This document shows, in pieces, positions 7,729 through 15,310 of a stretch of DNA of 47,664 bases (position 1 is its first letter; each line of letters starts with the position of its first letter). The notes below the pieces were generated by a model. The model did no database searches. It was not told the origin of the DNA and worked only from the letters and a program-made list of their open reading frames with translations. Position numbers and translations under genes: made by a program. Source of the DNA: Hyphomicrobiaceae bacterium. Lineage in GTDB: Bacteria; Pseudomonadota; Alphaproteobacteria; Rhizobiales; Hyphomicrobiaceae. The stretch covers positions 1 through 47,664 of the forward strand of contig JANYHF010000067.1 of assembly GCA_025359185.1 (NCBI GenBank). The letters are read 5' to 3'.

Positions 7729-8717
7729 AACAGTCCCTTGGCCAGCGCCTCGAGCCGGATGGCTGGGCGGGGACCAATGTGGCTGATGACCTCGGCCGCG
7801 GCGAGGCTGGCGAGCTTGCCGCAGGTGGCCAGCGGCGCGCCTCTCGCGTGACCGAACAGGAAACCGGCGGCGTAGAGATCGCCCGCGCCCGTGGCATCGA
7901 TCACGCGTGCGACGGGCTCCACGGGGACTTCGATTCGCTCGGTGCCACGGATAATCACTGAGCCCTGTGCGCCGCGGGTAACGGCGGCGAGTGGCGCATC
8001 CTTAGCCATTTGGCGACAGGCGTCCTCGAAATCTGTCGTTTGATAAAGGCTACAAATTTCCACCTGATTGGCGAACACAATATCAATTGAACCTTTGATG
8101 AGGCTGAGAAACTGGGCCCGGTGACGGTCCACGCAGAACCCGTCGGACAGCGACAGTGACACCTTGCGGCCCGCCTCGTGGGCTAGCTTGGCGGCAAGGT
8201 GAAACGCCCGCTTGGCCGCCGGCCGGTCGTAAAGGTAGCCCTCCATATAGGTGATGCGCGAGGCCGCAACGATAATCGGGTCCACGTCCGCCTCGTCCAG
8301 CATTACGCAGGCACCAAGATGCGTATTCATCGTCCGCTCGCCATCGGGCGTGACGAGGATCACGCTGGACGCGGTTGGCGGGCCGCCCGGCGCCACGGAC
8401 TTGCTCTCAAACGTGATGCCCATTGCGCCAATGTCATGACGAAAGATCTTGCCGAACGTATCGTCCGCCACCTTGCCGAAATAAGCGCCCCGCCCGCCAA
8501 AAGACGCTACGCCGACAACGGTATTGCCCGCGCTGCCGCCCGACGTCTCGATGGCCGGTCCCACGCCGGCATAGATCCGTGCCTGCTCCTCAGGATCAAC
8601 CAGCCGCATATGCCCCTTATCGAGACCGTGGCTCTTGATATAGGCGTCCGTGCTCTCAGCGATAATATCGACGATGGCATTGCCGATGCACAGAACGTCA
8701 AAGCGCGTATTAGGCAT
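7725..8717 (-). CDS. Adenosine kinase (PfkB carbohydrate kinase family)
   Basis: A 330-residue cytosolic PfkB kinase. The N-terminal motif GNAIVDIIAE and the glycine-rich SGGSAGNTVVGVASFGG match the family's first signature; the C-terminal DATGAGDLYAAGF carries the catalytic Asp and the anion hole. Alphaproteobacterial proteins of this type are usually annotated as adenosine kinases (adenosine + ATP to AMP), but ribokinase-like substrates cannot be excluded from sequence alone. The ATG at 8717 lies 24 bases after nth, so nth and this gene form a leftward pair. The stop overlaps that of the convergent oxygenase gene. Confidence 0.85.
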   Translation of the reverse strand: MPNTRFDVLCIGNAIVDIIAESTDAYIKSHGLDKGHMRLVDPEEQARIYAGVGPAIETSGGSAGNTVVGVASFGGRGAYFGKVADDTFGKIFRHDIGAMGITFESKSVAPGGPPTASSVILVTPDGERTMNTHLGACVMLDEADVDPIIVAASRITYMEGYLYDRPAAKRAFHLAAKLAHEAGRKVSLSLSDGFCVDRHRAQFLSLIKGSIDIVFANQVEICSLYQTTDFEDACRQMAKDAPLAAVTRGAQGSVIIRGTERIEVPVEPVARVIDATGAGDLYAAGFLFGHARGAPLATCGKLASLAAAEVISHIGPRPAIRLEALAKGLF

Positions 8718-8741
8718 GGGGGTCTCTATTCTGGCGATGGC

Positions 8742-9434
8742 TCATCCATTTGGCGTCTTGTCCGGGAATCGGCATAGATCCGCAATCGCACAATCGCCGC
8801 AGAGGGGCTTGCGGGCGACGCAGGTGTAGCGGCCATGCAGGATCAGCCAGTGATGGGCATGTTGCAAAAACTCGGGCGGCACGGCCCTCAGCAGCGCCTC
8901 TTCGACCGCTAGCGGGTCTTTGCCCGGTGCGAGGCCAGTACGATTGCCAACGCGAAAGACGTGCGTATCGACCGCAATGGTTGGCTCACCGAACGCGATG
9001 TTGAGGACGACGTTGGCGGTTTTCCGCCCTACGCCCGGCAATGCTTCCAGAGCTTCGCGCGTGCGCGGCACCTCACCATTGTGCTGTTCGAGAAGAATGT
9101 GGGAGAGCGCGAGCACGTTTTTGGCCTTGCCGCGAAACAGGCCGATGGTTTTGATGTGGTCTTCAATAGTTTGGAGTGGAAGCGCAGCCATGGCAGCTGG
9201 CGTGCCAGCGAGGGCAAACAACGAGCGCGTCGCTTTATTGACCCCGGCGTCAGTCGCCTGCGCCGATAGCACCACCGCGACTAGCAGCGTGAACGGATTG
9301 CTGTACTCGAGATCGCTCTTGGGATGCGGATTGGCGGCAGCTAACCGTTGGAAAAACTGCACCACATCGGCGCTGGGAAATCCGCCGCGCGCCTTGGAGC
9401 GTTTCTTTGGTGCTGTCGCCGGCTTCTTCATCAT
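8742..9434 (-). CDS. nth: Endonuclease III
   Basis: A DNA glycosylase/AP lyase for oxidised pyrimidines in base-excision repair. The helix-hairpin-helix LPGVGRKTANVVL contains the catalytic Lys, and the conserved Asp is in VDTHVFRV. The [4Fe-4S] cluster motif C-x6-C-x2-C-x5-C is intact at the C-terminus (CVARKPLCGDCAIADLC). I place the start at the ATG at 9434 (230 residues); a TTG at 9464 is possible but has no ribosome-binding site. It is divergent from the DUF2244 gene across only 38 bases, so the two promoters must overlap. Confidence 0.93.
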   Translation of the reverse strand: MMKKPATAPKKRSKARGGFPSADVVQFFQRLAAANPHPKSDLEYSNPFTLLVAVVLSAQATDAGVNKATRSLFALAGTPAAMAALPLQTIEDHIKTIGLFRGKAKNVLALSHILLEQHNGEVPRTREALEALPGVGRKTANVVLNIAFGEPTIAVDTHVFRVGNRTGLAPGKDPLAVEEALLRAVPPEFLQHAHHWLILHGRYTCVARKPLCGDCAIADLCRFPDKTPNG

Positions 9435-9472
9435 CGATTGTTTGCTGCTCCCGTTTGATTCCAAAAATCGCT

Positions 9473-10012
9473 ATGACCTCTGACCAGATGCCATCCGAGA
9501 CCGCGCGTCAAACCTTCGTGCTAAAGCCACAACAGTCTTTGGGCTTGCGGACTTTTTTTGTTCTGCTGATGGTCTATGGCGGTGTGAGCTTTCTCACGGG
9601 GCTGTTTTTCCTGTCACTCGGCGCCTGGCCTGTCCTCGGCTTCTGCCTCCTCGACGTGGTGCTGCTTGGTATTGCTTTCCGCTCCATAACCAATCAAAAC
9701 CGTCAGATCGAAACCATCGAGATTCTCAACGCGCAGCTGGAACTCACCAGCCACGATTTGCGCGGACGTGAGATTTTTCGCAGTTTCAATGCCTATTGGC
9801 TGAGAGTCGTACTGGCGGAGCTGCCGGGCGGAGGTTCGGAACTGCGACTGGTGTCCACTGGAAAGCCAAGAGTGTTTGTAGACACCAAGCCGGTTACGTC
9901 CGGGGAGCTGGTGGCCCAGCGCAATGTGGTGATCGGCCGGCTGCTCAACGACTCGGAGCGGCGCGAGCTGGCGGTGACGTTGCGGGTCGCGCTCGCGGAG
10001 TGGTCGCTTTAG
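9473..10012 (+). CDS. DUF2244 domain-containing membrane protein
   Basis: A 179-residue DUF2244 protein with two adjacent transmembrane segments (TFFVLLMVYGGVSFLTGLFF and LGFCLLDVVLLGIAF) and a cytoplasmic C-terminal beta-rich domain ending in the characteristic LRVALAEWSL. The function is unknown. I chose the ATG at 9473 (MTSDQMPS...); another ATG 15 bases later is possible, and the upstream frame overlaps nth. A DUF2244 gene beside nth is a recurrent arrangement in alphaproteobacteria. Confidence 0.85.
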   Translation: MTSDQMPSETARQTFVLKPQQSLGLRTFFVLLMVYGGVSFLTGLFFLSLGAWPVLGFCLLDVVLLGIAFRSITNQNRQIETIEILNAQLELTSHDLRGREIFRSFNAYWLRVVLAELPGGGSELRLVSTGKPRVFVDTKPVTSGELVAQRNVVIGRLLNDSERRELAVTLRVALAEWSL

Positions 10013-10107
10013 GGGCAGGTCGCAAGGACCAATTGGATAGTGCAGGAATCGGGTCGTCTGTCTGTCGTCGGGGTGATAAAACTTCGTGAACAGCACGAGG
10101 CCGCATC

Positions 10108-11016
10108 ATGGACATCGTAGTCCCACACGACTCACCCGCGCCGCAAGAGTTCCCGAGCGAACCAGGCTCGCTTTCGGATTATGCACGCATCCGCTTTGCC
10201 ATTGAGTTCCTCACGGAGCATTGGCGTGAGCATCCAGATTTGGACCAGCTTGCGGCCAAGCTGGGTCTGAGCCCGGCGCATTGCCAAAGGCTCTTTAAGC
10301 GTTGGTGCGGCCTCTCGCCCAAAGAGTTCGTGCAAGCCATCACGATTGACCATGCGCGGGCACTGCTCGAAGGCTCGGCCAGCGTGCTCGATACGGCGTT
10401 CGAAGTTGGGCTGTCAGGACCAGGGCGGTTGCATGATCTGTTCGTCGATCATGAAGCGATGACGCCGGGCGACTACAAGCGGCGCGGGGCGGGACTGGCC
10501 ATGAGCTACGGTTTCCATCCGTGCCCGTTTGGCCTGGCGTTGATCGTTGCCACAGATCGGGGCGTGTGCGGCATTGGCTTTTGCGATGCGCAGATTGCCG
10601 AAGACCGCTCGCCAGCTCTCGACGACATGAAGCGCCGCTGGCCCGCTGCACGCTTCGCCGAAGCGCCCGAGCGCACTGAGCCCTATGCCAAATCGATTTT
10701 CGCGCCCTCACCGTTGGGCGGCAAACCGTTGAACGTGGTGATGATCGGCTCCGACTTCGAGATCCGGGTCTGGGATGCGCTGTTGAAGATCCCGGCCGGA
10801 CGGGCGTGTTCCTACTCGGATATCGCGCGGCATCTTGGACAGCCCAATGCCTCACGGGCGGTGGGCGCTGCTGTCGGCCGCAACCCGATCTCGTTCGTGG
10901 TGCCCTGCCACCGGGTGATGGGAAAAAGCGGCGACGTTACCGGCTACCACTGGGGCGTGACGCGCAAACGTGCCATTATCGGCTGGGAAAAGGGGTGGCT
11001 GGCCAAGGCTTATTGA
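10108..11016 (+). CDS. AraC-type HTH / methylated-DNA--protein-cysteine methyltransferase fusion
   Basis: A 302-residue Ada-like protein. Residues about 25-125 form an AraC-type helix-turn-helix (LDQLAAKLGLSPAHCQRLFK, then SPKEFVQAI). Residues about 130-300 form the O6-alkylguanine transferase domain, with active Cys267 in FVVPCHRVMG and the upstream recognition segment YSDIARHLGQPNASRAVGAA. The N-terminal phosphotriester-sensing zinc domain of enteric Ada is absent, so it should repair O6-alkylguanine but cannot be activated in the classical way. The gene is 95 bases after the DUF2244 gene and 19 before the kinase gene that follows. Confidence 0.92.
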   Translation: MDIVVPHDSPAPQEFPSEPGSLSDYARIRFAIEFLTEHWREHPDLDQLAAKLGLSPAHCQRLFKRWCGLSPKEFVQAITIDHARALLEGSASVLDTAFEVGLSGPGRLHDLFVDHEAMTPGDYKRRGAGLAMSYGFHPCPFGLALIVATDRGVCGIGFCDAQIAEDRSPALDDMKRRWPAARFAEAPERTEPYAKSIFAPSPLGGKPLNVVMIGSDFEIRVWDALLKIPAGRACSYSDIARHLGQPNASRAVGAAVGRNPISFVVPCHRVMGKSGDVTGYHWGVTRKRAIIGWEKGWLAKAY

Positions 11017-11035
11017 GTTTGAGGAGCAGTAGAGG

Positions 11036-12085
11036 TTGAGCGGAGAGACCATCGAGGTTCGCGAGGCGCACCGGTTTGATGCAGGGCGGCTGGAGGCATT
11101 CCTGCAAGGAAGGCTTGCAGGGTTCAGGGGTGCTGTACGTGTGCGGCAATTCTCCGGCGGCCAGTCGAACCCGACTTATCTCATCGAGACGCGCGCCAAA
11201 AGCTATGTCCTGCGCCGCCAGCCTCCGGGCGTGATCCTGGCCTCGGCCCATGCCGTGGATCGCGAGTTCCGCGTCATCACTGCGCTATCAAAGGCCGGCT
11301 TTTCCGTGCCGCACGCCTTGCTCTATTGCGAGGATACGGATGTTATCGGCACGCCGTTCTATGTGATGGACCGGGTGGACGGCCGCGTGCTGTGGGATCC
11401 GGTACTGCCCGAATTGCCACCGGCCCAGCGCCGCCGCCATCATGAAGCGATGATCGCAACGCTCGCCCAACTGCACGCGCTGGACCCCGCCGCGCTTGGC
11501 CTCAGCGATTTCGGCAGACCTGGCAACTCCTTCACTCGTCAGATTGCCCGCTGGTCGAAGCAGTACCAGGCTGACCCCGAAGCTGGCCTCAGCGCCGATA
11601 TGGACGCGCTTGTGAAGTGGCTGCCGCAAAATGTCCCGCCCGGCGACAAAACCGCCATCGTGCACGGCGATTACCGGCTGGACAACTTGATCTTCGCGCC
11701 GGACATGCCCCACGTCGCCGCCGTCATCGACTGGGAACTCTCCACCCTCGGCCACCCCCTCGCCGATCTCACTTACCTGCTGCTGATGTACAAATTCCCG
11801 CAGACGCTGATGAAATCGCTGGTTGGACTTGACCCTGCAGCCTTGGGCATTCCCACCGAAGCCGAAGCCGTCGCCCACTATTGTCATCTCGCCGGCCGCC
11901 TACCCCTGACGGACCTCAATTTCTACCACGCCTACAACCTGTTCCGCTTCGCCGCCATCTGCCACGGCATCCGCGGCCGGATGCAGCGCGGCAACGCCTC
12001 ATCCGCCCAGGCTGAGCGGTATTCCCTCCATGTTGAACCACTGGCAGCGCTGGCAATCGCCCATGCCCGTGCCGCCGGGATGTGA
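11036..12085 (+). CDS. Phosphotransferase family protein (APH-like)
   Basis: A 349-residue protein of the aminoglycoside phosphotransferase/choline kinase fold. FSGGQSNPTYLIE is the nucleotide loop, YVLRRQPPG contains the ATP-anchoring Lys/Arg region, and IVHGDYRLDNLIF with VIDWELSTLGHPLADL form the catalytic and metal-binding loops. The sequence is closest in style to the kinase domains associated with acyl-CoA dehydrogenase (ACAD10/11-like), so a hydroxyacyl substrate is plausible. The start is TTG at 11036, 9 bases after GAGGAG. It ends 8 bases before a 14-bp palindrome and about 100 bases before the polyketide synthase gene. Confidence 0.85.
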   Translation: MSGETIEVREAHRFDAGRLEAFLQGRLAGFRGAVRVRQFSGGQSNPTYLIETRAKSYVLRRQPPGVILASAHAVDREFRVITALSKAGFSVPHALLYCEDTDVIGTPFYVMDRVDGRVLWDPVLPELPPAQRRRHHEAMIATLAQLHALDPAALGLSDFGRPGNSFTRQIARWSKQYQADPEAGLSADMDALVKWLPQNVPPGDKTAIVHGDYRLDNLIFAPDMPHVAAVIDWELSTLGHPLADLTYLLLMYKFPQTLMKSLVGLDPAALGIPTEAEAVAHYCHLAGRLPLTDLNFYHAYNLFRFAAICHGIRGRMQRGNASSAQAERYSLHVEPLAALAIAHARAAGM

Positions 12086-12093
12086 CTGTCCGA

Positions 12094-12107
12094 TCACGAA
12101 TTCGTGA
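12094..12107. promoter_or_regulatory. 14-bp perfect palindrome upstream of the PKS operon
   Basis: TCACGAATTCGTGA is a perfect palindrome 8 bases after the APH-like stop and 89 bases before the proposed PKS start. Its position suits a dimeric regulator's operator. No regulator gene lies nearby, so assignment is inference. Confidence 0.4.
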
Positions 12108-12140
12108 CTCGTCTCACGTGGCTGATCCAACGACGGCAGG

Positions 12141-12175
12141 CGTTCACGTAAGGCGAGCTCGCGTGAACGGGGGAG
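12141..12175 (+). promoter_or_regulatory. Inverted repeat and strong ribosome-binding site before the PKS gene
   Basis: CGTTCACG (12141-12148) and CGTGAACG (12162-12169) are perfect 8-bp arms. Between them GCGAGCTCGC (12153-12162) is itself palindromic. The right arm runs into GGGGGAG (12169-12175), a very strong Shine-Dalgarno sequence 7 bases before the ATC codon at 12183. The hairpin could modulate access to the ribosome-binding site. Confidence 0.5.
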
Positions 12176-12182
12176 ACAAGTC

Positions 12183-13289
12183 ATCGATACGTTTTCAATT
12201 GAGACTGCCAACAAACTGACAGCCGCCAGACCGGCAGCACACATCCTCAGTGTAGCGACAGCAGTGCCGCCTTACATATTCGAACAAACCGCCGTCGCCA
12301 TTAAAGTGCGCGACTTTTTCATCGACCGCTTCCCGCAATTCGACCGGGTCGCCGGGGTCTTCTCAACGTCGGGTATTGAAAAGCGCCATGCCGTGCGGCC
12401 TCTCGAATGGCACGATATTGAGCCCGGCTGGCCCGAGCGCACCGCAGCATATCTCGAAGGCGCGCTGGCGATTTTCATCGACGCGGCCAAAAAGGCACTC
12501 GATCAGGCGGGCTTGACCGGCGCGGACGTCGACACGGTCGTCACCGTGTCATCGACAGGCATCGCCACACCCACGTTGGAGGCGCGGGCTTTTGATGCGT
12601 TGGGTTTCCGGCGTGACGTCAAACGGGTGCCGGTGTTCGGGCTTGGATGCGCCGGCGGCGTCACCGGCCTTTCGGTGGCGCACCGGCTCGCCGAAGCCGC
12701 GCCGGGATCCCGTGTGCTGCTGGTTGCGGTCGAGTGCTGCACGCTCTCACTGCGCGCAGACGAACTGACCAAGGCCAACATCGTCGCCATGGCCCTGTTC
12801 GGCGATGGCGGCGCAGCTTGCGTCCTGTCGACAAACGCTCGCGGCAGCGCTGTCATCGGTACAATCTCGGCTTCGAGCGAACGGCTTTGGCCCGGAACGC
12901 TAGATATCATGGGATGGACCGTCGATCCGCAGGGTTTTGGCGTGATCTTCGATCAGTCGATCCCGGTCTTTGCCACCGACCATTTGCGCGGCGCGGTGGA
13001 TGAGATGTTGGCTGAGCAGTCGCTAACACTGAAGGACATCACGCGCGTCATAAGCCATCCGGGTGGGCGCAAGGTGGTCGAAGCCATCGAGCAATCACTG
13101 GATCTGCCGGAACTGTCGCTGACAGCCGAGCGGGATGTGTTACGCGATTTCGGCAACATGTCTGCGCCCACAGTGTTGTTCGTGTTGGAACAGGTGATGG
13201 CCGCAAAACCCTCCGGACGGTTCATGGCGTTGGCGCTTGGACCAGGCTTCACGCTCAGCAGCGTGACGTTTGAAAGCGGCTCCGTATGA
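12183..13289 (+). CDS. Type III polyketide synthase (chalcone synthase-like)
   Basis: A homodimeric ketosynthase that extends an acyl-CoA starter with malonyl-CoA to make alkylpyrones, alkylresorcinols or related compounds. Numbered from GTG 12264, the triad is Cys129 in FGLGCAGGV, His265 in ISHPGGRKVV and Asn298 in FGNMSAPTV. The start is unusual. The frame is open upstream to 12126 without any ATG, GTG or TTG before 12264, yet the conserved family N-terminus ILSVATAVPPY is encoded upstream of 12264. The best-placed codon is ATC at 12183, 7 bases after GGGGGAG, giving 368 residues; CTG at 12216 and ATT at 12198 are alternatives, and GTG 12264 would give a truncated 341-residue protein. It overlaps the methyltransferase gene by ATGA. 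The product was not deducible. Confidence 0.9.
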   Translation: MDTFSIETANKLTAARPAAHILSVATAVPPYIFEQTAVAIKVRDFFIDRFPQFDRVAGVFSTSGIEKRHAVRPLEWHDIEPGWPERTAAYLEGALAIFIDAAKKALDQAGLTGADVDTVVTVSSTGIATPTLEARAFDALGFRRDVKRVPVFGLGCAGGVTGLSVAHRLAEAAPGSRVLLVAVECCTLSLRADELTKANIVAMALFGDGGAACVLSTNARGSAVIGTISASSERLWPGTLDIMGWTVDPQGFGVIFDQSIPVFATDHLRGAVDEMLAEQSLTLKDITRVISHPGGRKVVEAIEQSLDLPELSLTAERDVLRDFGNMSAPTVLFVLEQVMAAKPSGRFMALALGPGFTLSSVTFESGSV

Positions 13290-13777
13290 CGATCAATACC
13301 CTCGCGGTCGCCGTGCTTGCCTTTGTGACGCTGCAGCGGCTGGGAGAACTGGTTATTGCCCGTCGCAATACGGCGCGGCTATTGGCGCGAGGGGCACGCG
13401 AGGTGGCGCCGGAGCACTATATTTGGATTGTCGCTCTTCATGCGGCCTGGCTGATTGGCCTATGGCTGCTGGCGTCAGGCATTGCCCCGTCCCTGCCGCT
13501 GCTGGCCATGTTCGCTCTGTTCCAGGCCGGGCGCCTCTGGGTGCTGGCCACTTTGGGTGAGCGCTGGACGACCCGCATCATCGTCCTGCCGGGCGCGCCC
13601 CTGATCGTTAGCGGCCCGTATCGCTTCGTGCAGCATCCTAACTATTGGATCGTTGCTGGTGAAATCTCTCTGCTGCCACTTTCATTTGGCCTCCTCTGGT
13701 ATGCGGCGCTGTTCAGCGTGCTCAACGCCGGTATCTTGAGCGTCCGCATCGCCGCCGAAAACCGGGCACTGAGTTAG
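13286..13777 (+). CDS. Isoprenylcysteine carboxyl methyltransferase-like membrane methyltransferase
   Basis: A 163-residue integral membrane protein of the ICMT/phosphatidylethanolamine methyltransferase-like group. It has three or four hydrophobic segments and the SAM-binding region SGPYRFVQHPNYWIVAGEI, with the diagnostic Arg-x6-HPNY pattern. Its ATG overlaps the PKS stop (ATGA), so the two proteins are made together. In Streptomyces (SrsA/SrsB) and Bacillus (BpsA/BpsB) the same pairing gives O-methylated phenolic lipids or alkylpyrones, which is the most likely role here; that is inference from gene pairing. Confidence 0.88.
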   Translation: MTINTLAVAVLAFVTLQRLGELVIARRNTARLLARGAREVAPEHYIWIVALHAAWLIGLWLLASGIAPSLPLLAMFALFQAGRLWVLATLGERWTTRIIVLPGAPLIVSGPYRFVQHPNYWIVAGEISLLPLSFGLLWYAALFSVLNAGILSVRIAAENRALS

Positions 13778-13848
13778 GCCTGCCCCAATCCCGCCACCCT
13801 CGACCTCTCTTGTCCTCGCTGGCTGCGTTACTTTCGGGGGCGCAAATA

Positions 13849-15105
13849 ATGGATACGGCGCAGGACATCACGGAGCGCATCGAGCGGCCGTTGAGGGAAC
13901 TGTTGCATGACAGCAATTCGGCCAGCAGCGCCGCGCGTAATGCGTGGGTGCTGTACCTTGGGTTACTCGCGTATTTCTTTGTCGCGCTCGCCGGCATTTC
14001 GCACAAGGATCTGCTGCTCGAAAAGCCCATTGAGCTGCCGTTGCTGCAAACGACGATCCCGCAATTGTCGTTCTTCCTGTTCGCCCCGCTGATCCTCGTC
14101 CTCGTACATTTCGCCATTTTGCTGCAGCACGTCATGCTATCGCGCAAGCTGCGCGAGTTCCACAAGCGGATGACCCATCACGAAGGCAACGGGCTATTCC
14201 GCCAGCACCGGTTCCGTGTGCAGTTAAGTTCGTACACCTACGCGCAGGCCATCGCCGGGCCGTTCCGCAGCCCGCTGCTGGCCGGGTTTCTCTTTGCCAT
14301 GACCTGGATCACGCTCGGCATTCTGCCGCTCTTGGCGCTGTTGGATTTGCAGATCACGTTCCTGCCCTATCACGACGGTGGGGTGACGGCGATGCACCGG
14401 TTGTATGTGGTGCTCGACTTTCTGGTGCTGCTGGTGTTCGGCGTGTTCCTGCGCTTCCCAGAAAAAGGCTTTCGCGACGGCTTCGTCAGCAATCTCACTC
14501 AGCACCCAGGTAATTTCTTCTCAACCCTGATCATCGCGTTGGCGGCGCTAGTGTTTTCATTCCTGGTGGCGACGTTTCCCGATGAGCCGCTCGACCGGGT
14601 GGCGCGTGACATCTGGCCGGTGCCGGTGCCTTACGGAATGGCGACGGCTAGTACCAAGCGGACCGCATTCTGGCCGACAGCCTACCTGTTCGAGGGGCAG
14701 ACTGACGAAATCCATGGCCGGCCGGATAGTGTCTTCAGCCGCAGCCTGATCGCCCTCAACACGGGGCTTGTGCCGCCAGGCCAAGCGCAAGCCGAAGGCT
14801 TTTCGCTCAGTCTGCGCGGCCGCGATTTGAAATACGCATCGTTCGACCGCTCCGATCTGACACGGGCCGATTTCACTGGTGCCGACGTCAGCGGCGCGAG
14901 TTTCGCCCAATCCATCCTGATCAAAGCCAGCTTCGCCAAGGCCCGAATGCGAGACGCCGATTTGCGCAAGGCAGCCGTGGTATCGATCAACCTGCGCGGC
15001 GCTGACGTCGAAGGCGTCAAGGTCTGCACCGAGCAGCACGGCCTTCCCGAACTGGTCGGCGAAGAGATCGCGGCGAAATTCGTCAAGGTGCCGTGCGGGA
15101 ATTGA
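13849..15105 (+). CDS. Membrane protein with C-terminal pentapeptide repeats
   Basis: A protein of about 418 residues with hydrophobic segments near residues 35-50, 75-95, 145-170, 190-205 and 230-245, then a soluble C-terminus. From about residue 320 it holds pentapeptide repeats of the A(D/N)Lxx type (LKYASFDRSDLTRADFTGAD, then SFAKARMRDADLRKAA, then INLRGADVEG), which form a right-handed square helix. The function is unknown. I chose ATG 13849, 8 bases after CGGGGG; a TTG at 13810 is less likely. It follows the methyltransferase gene by 71 bases and may be cotranscribed with the PKS pair. Confidence 0.8.
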   Translation: MDTAQDITERIERPLRELLHDSNSASSAARNAWVLYLGLLAYFFVALAGISHKDLLLEKPIELPLLQTTIPQLSFFLFAPLILVLVHFAILLQHVMLSRKLREFHKRMTHHEGNGLFRQHRFRVQLSSYTYAQAIAGPFRSPLLAGFLFAMTWITLGILPLLALLDLQITFLPYHDGGVTAMHRLYVVLDFLVLLVFGVFLRFPEKGFRDGFVSNLTQHPGNFFSTLIIALAALVFSFLVATFPDEPLDRVARDIWPVPVPYGMATASTKRTAFWPTAYLFEGQTDEIHGRPDSVFSRSLIALNTGLVPPGQAQAEGFSLSLRGRDLKYASFDRSDLTRADFTGADVSGASFAQSILIKASFAKARMRDADLRKAAVVSINLRGADVEGVKVCTEQHGLPELVGEEIAAKFVKVPCGN

Positions 15106-15114
15106 CCCAAACTC

Positions 15115-15144
15115 TTGACAGTGCCCGCCCCTTTGCCGCTTAAT
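15115..15144 (+). promoter_or_regulatory. Candidate promoter of the SAM-II/metZ transcript
   Basis: TTGACA at 15115-15120 is a perfect -35 hexamer; CTTAAT at 15139-15144, 18 bases on, is a plausible -10. It lies directly upstream of the riboswitch, as a leader promoter should. Confidence 0.5.
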
Positions 15145-15157
15145 CCCCAACGGTCGA

Positions 15158-15219
15158 AGGACCGTGGTGATTTGAGCCGGCCAGCTTGCAGCCACGTTAA
15201 AGAAATTGCTAAAGGGCCG
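15158..15219 (+). ncRNA. SAM-II riboswitch
   Basis: The segment matches the alphaproteobacterial SAM-II aptamer. P1 is CGTGG (15163-15167) with CCACG (15192-15196). Conserved GTGATTTGAG and CTTGCAGCCACG are followed by TTAAAG, and the pseudoknot strand ends in TTGCTAAAGGG. SAM-II binds S-adenosylmethionine and represses methionine-synthesis genes, consistent with metZ starting 90 bases downstream. An intrinsic terminator lies just after it. Confidence 0.9.
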
Positions 15220-15228
15220 ATGCCGAAG

Positions 15229-15268
15229 ACCCGGAGGGGCCGCGCATCGCCCTCAGCCGGGTTTTTTT
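15229..15268 (+). terminator. Intrinsic terminator in the metZ leader
   Basis: ACCCGG (15229-15234) pairs with CCGGGT (15257-15262), with inner GGGG/CCCT pairing, and is followed by seven T residues (15262-15268). Together with the upstream SAM-II aptamer it suggests control by premature termination when SAM is high. A second hairpin (GGGCGCGG 15271-15278 with CCGCGCCC 15290-15297) lies just before the ribosome-binding site. Confidence 0.8.
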
Positions 15269-15310
15269 GTGGGCGCGGGCGTAAGCTGGCCGCGCCCCCG
15301 AGGATGAGCG

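Noticed and set aside
9407-9472. Upstream extension of the DUF2244 gene
   Set aside because: It overlaps the 5' end of nth and has no ribosome-binding site; ATG 9473 fits the family start.
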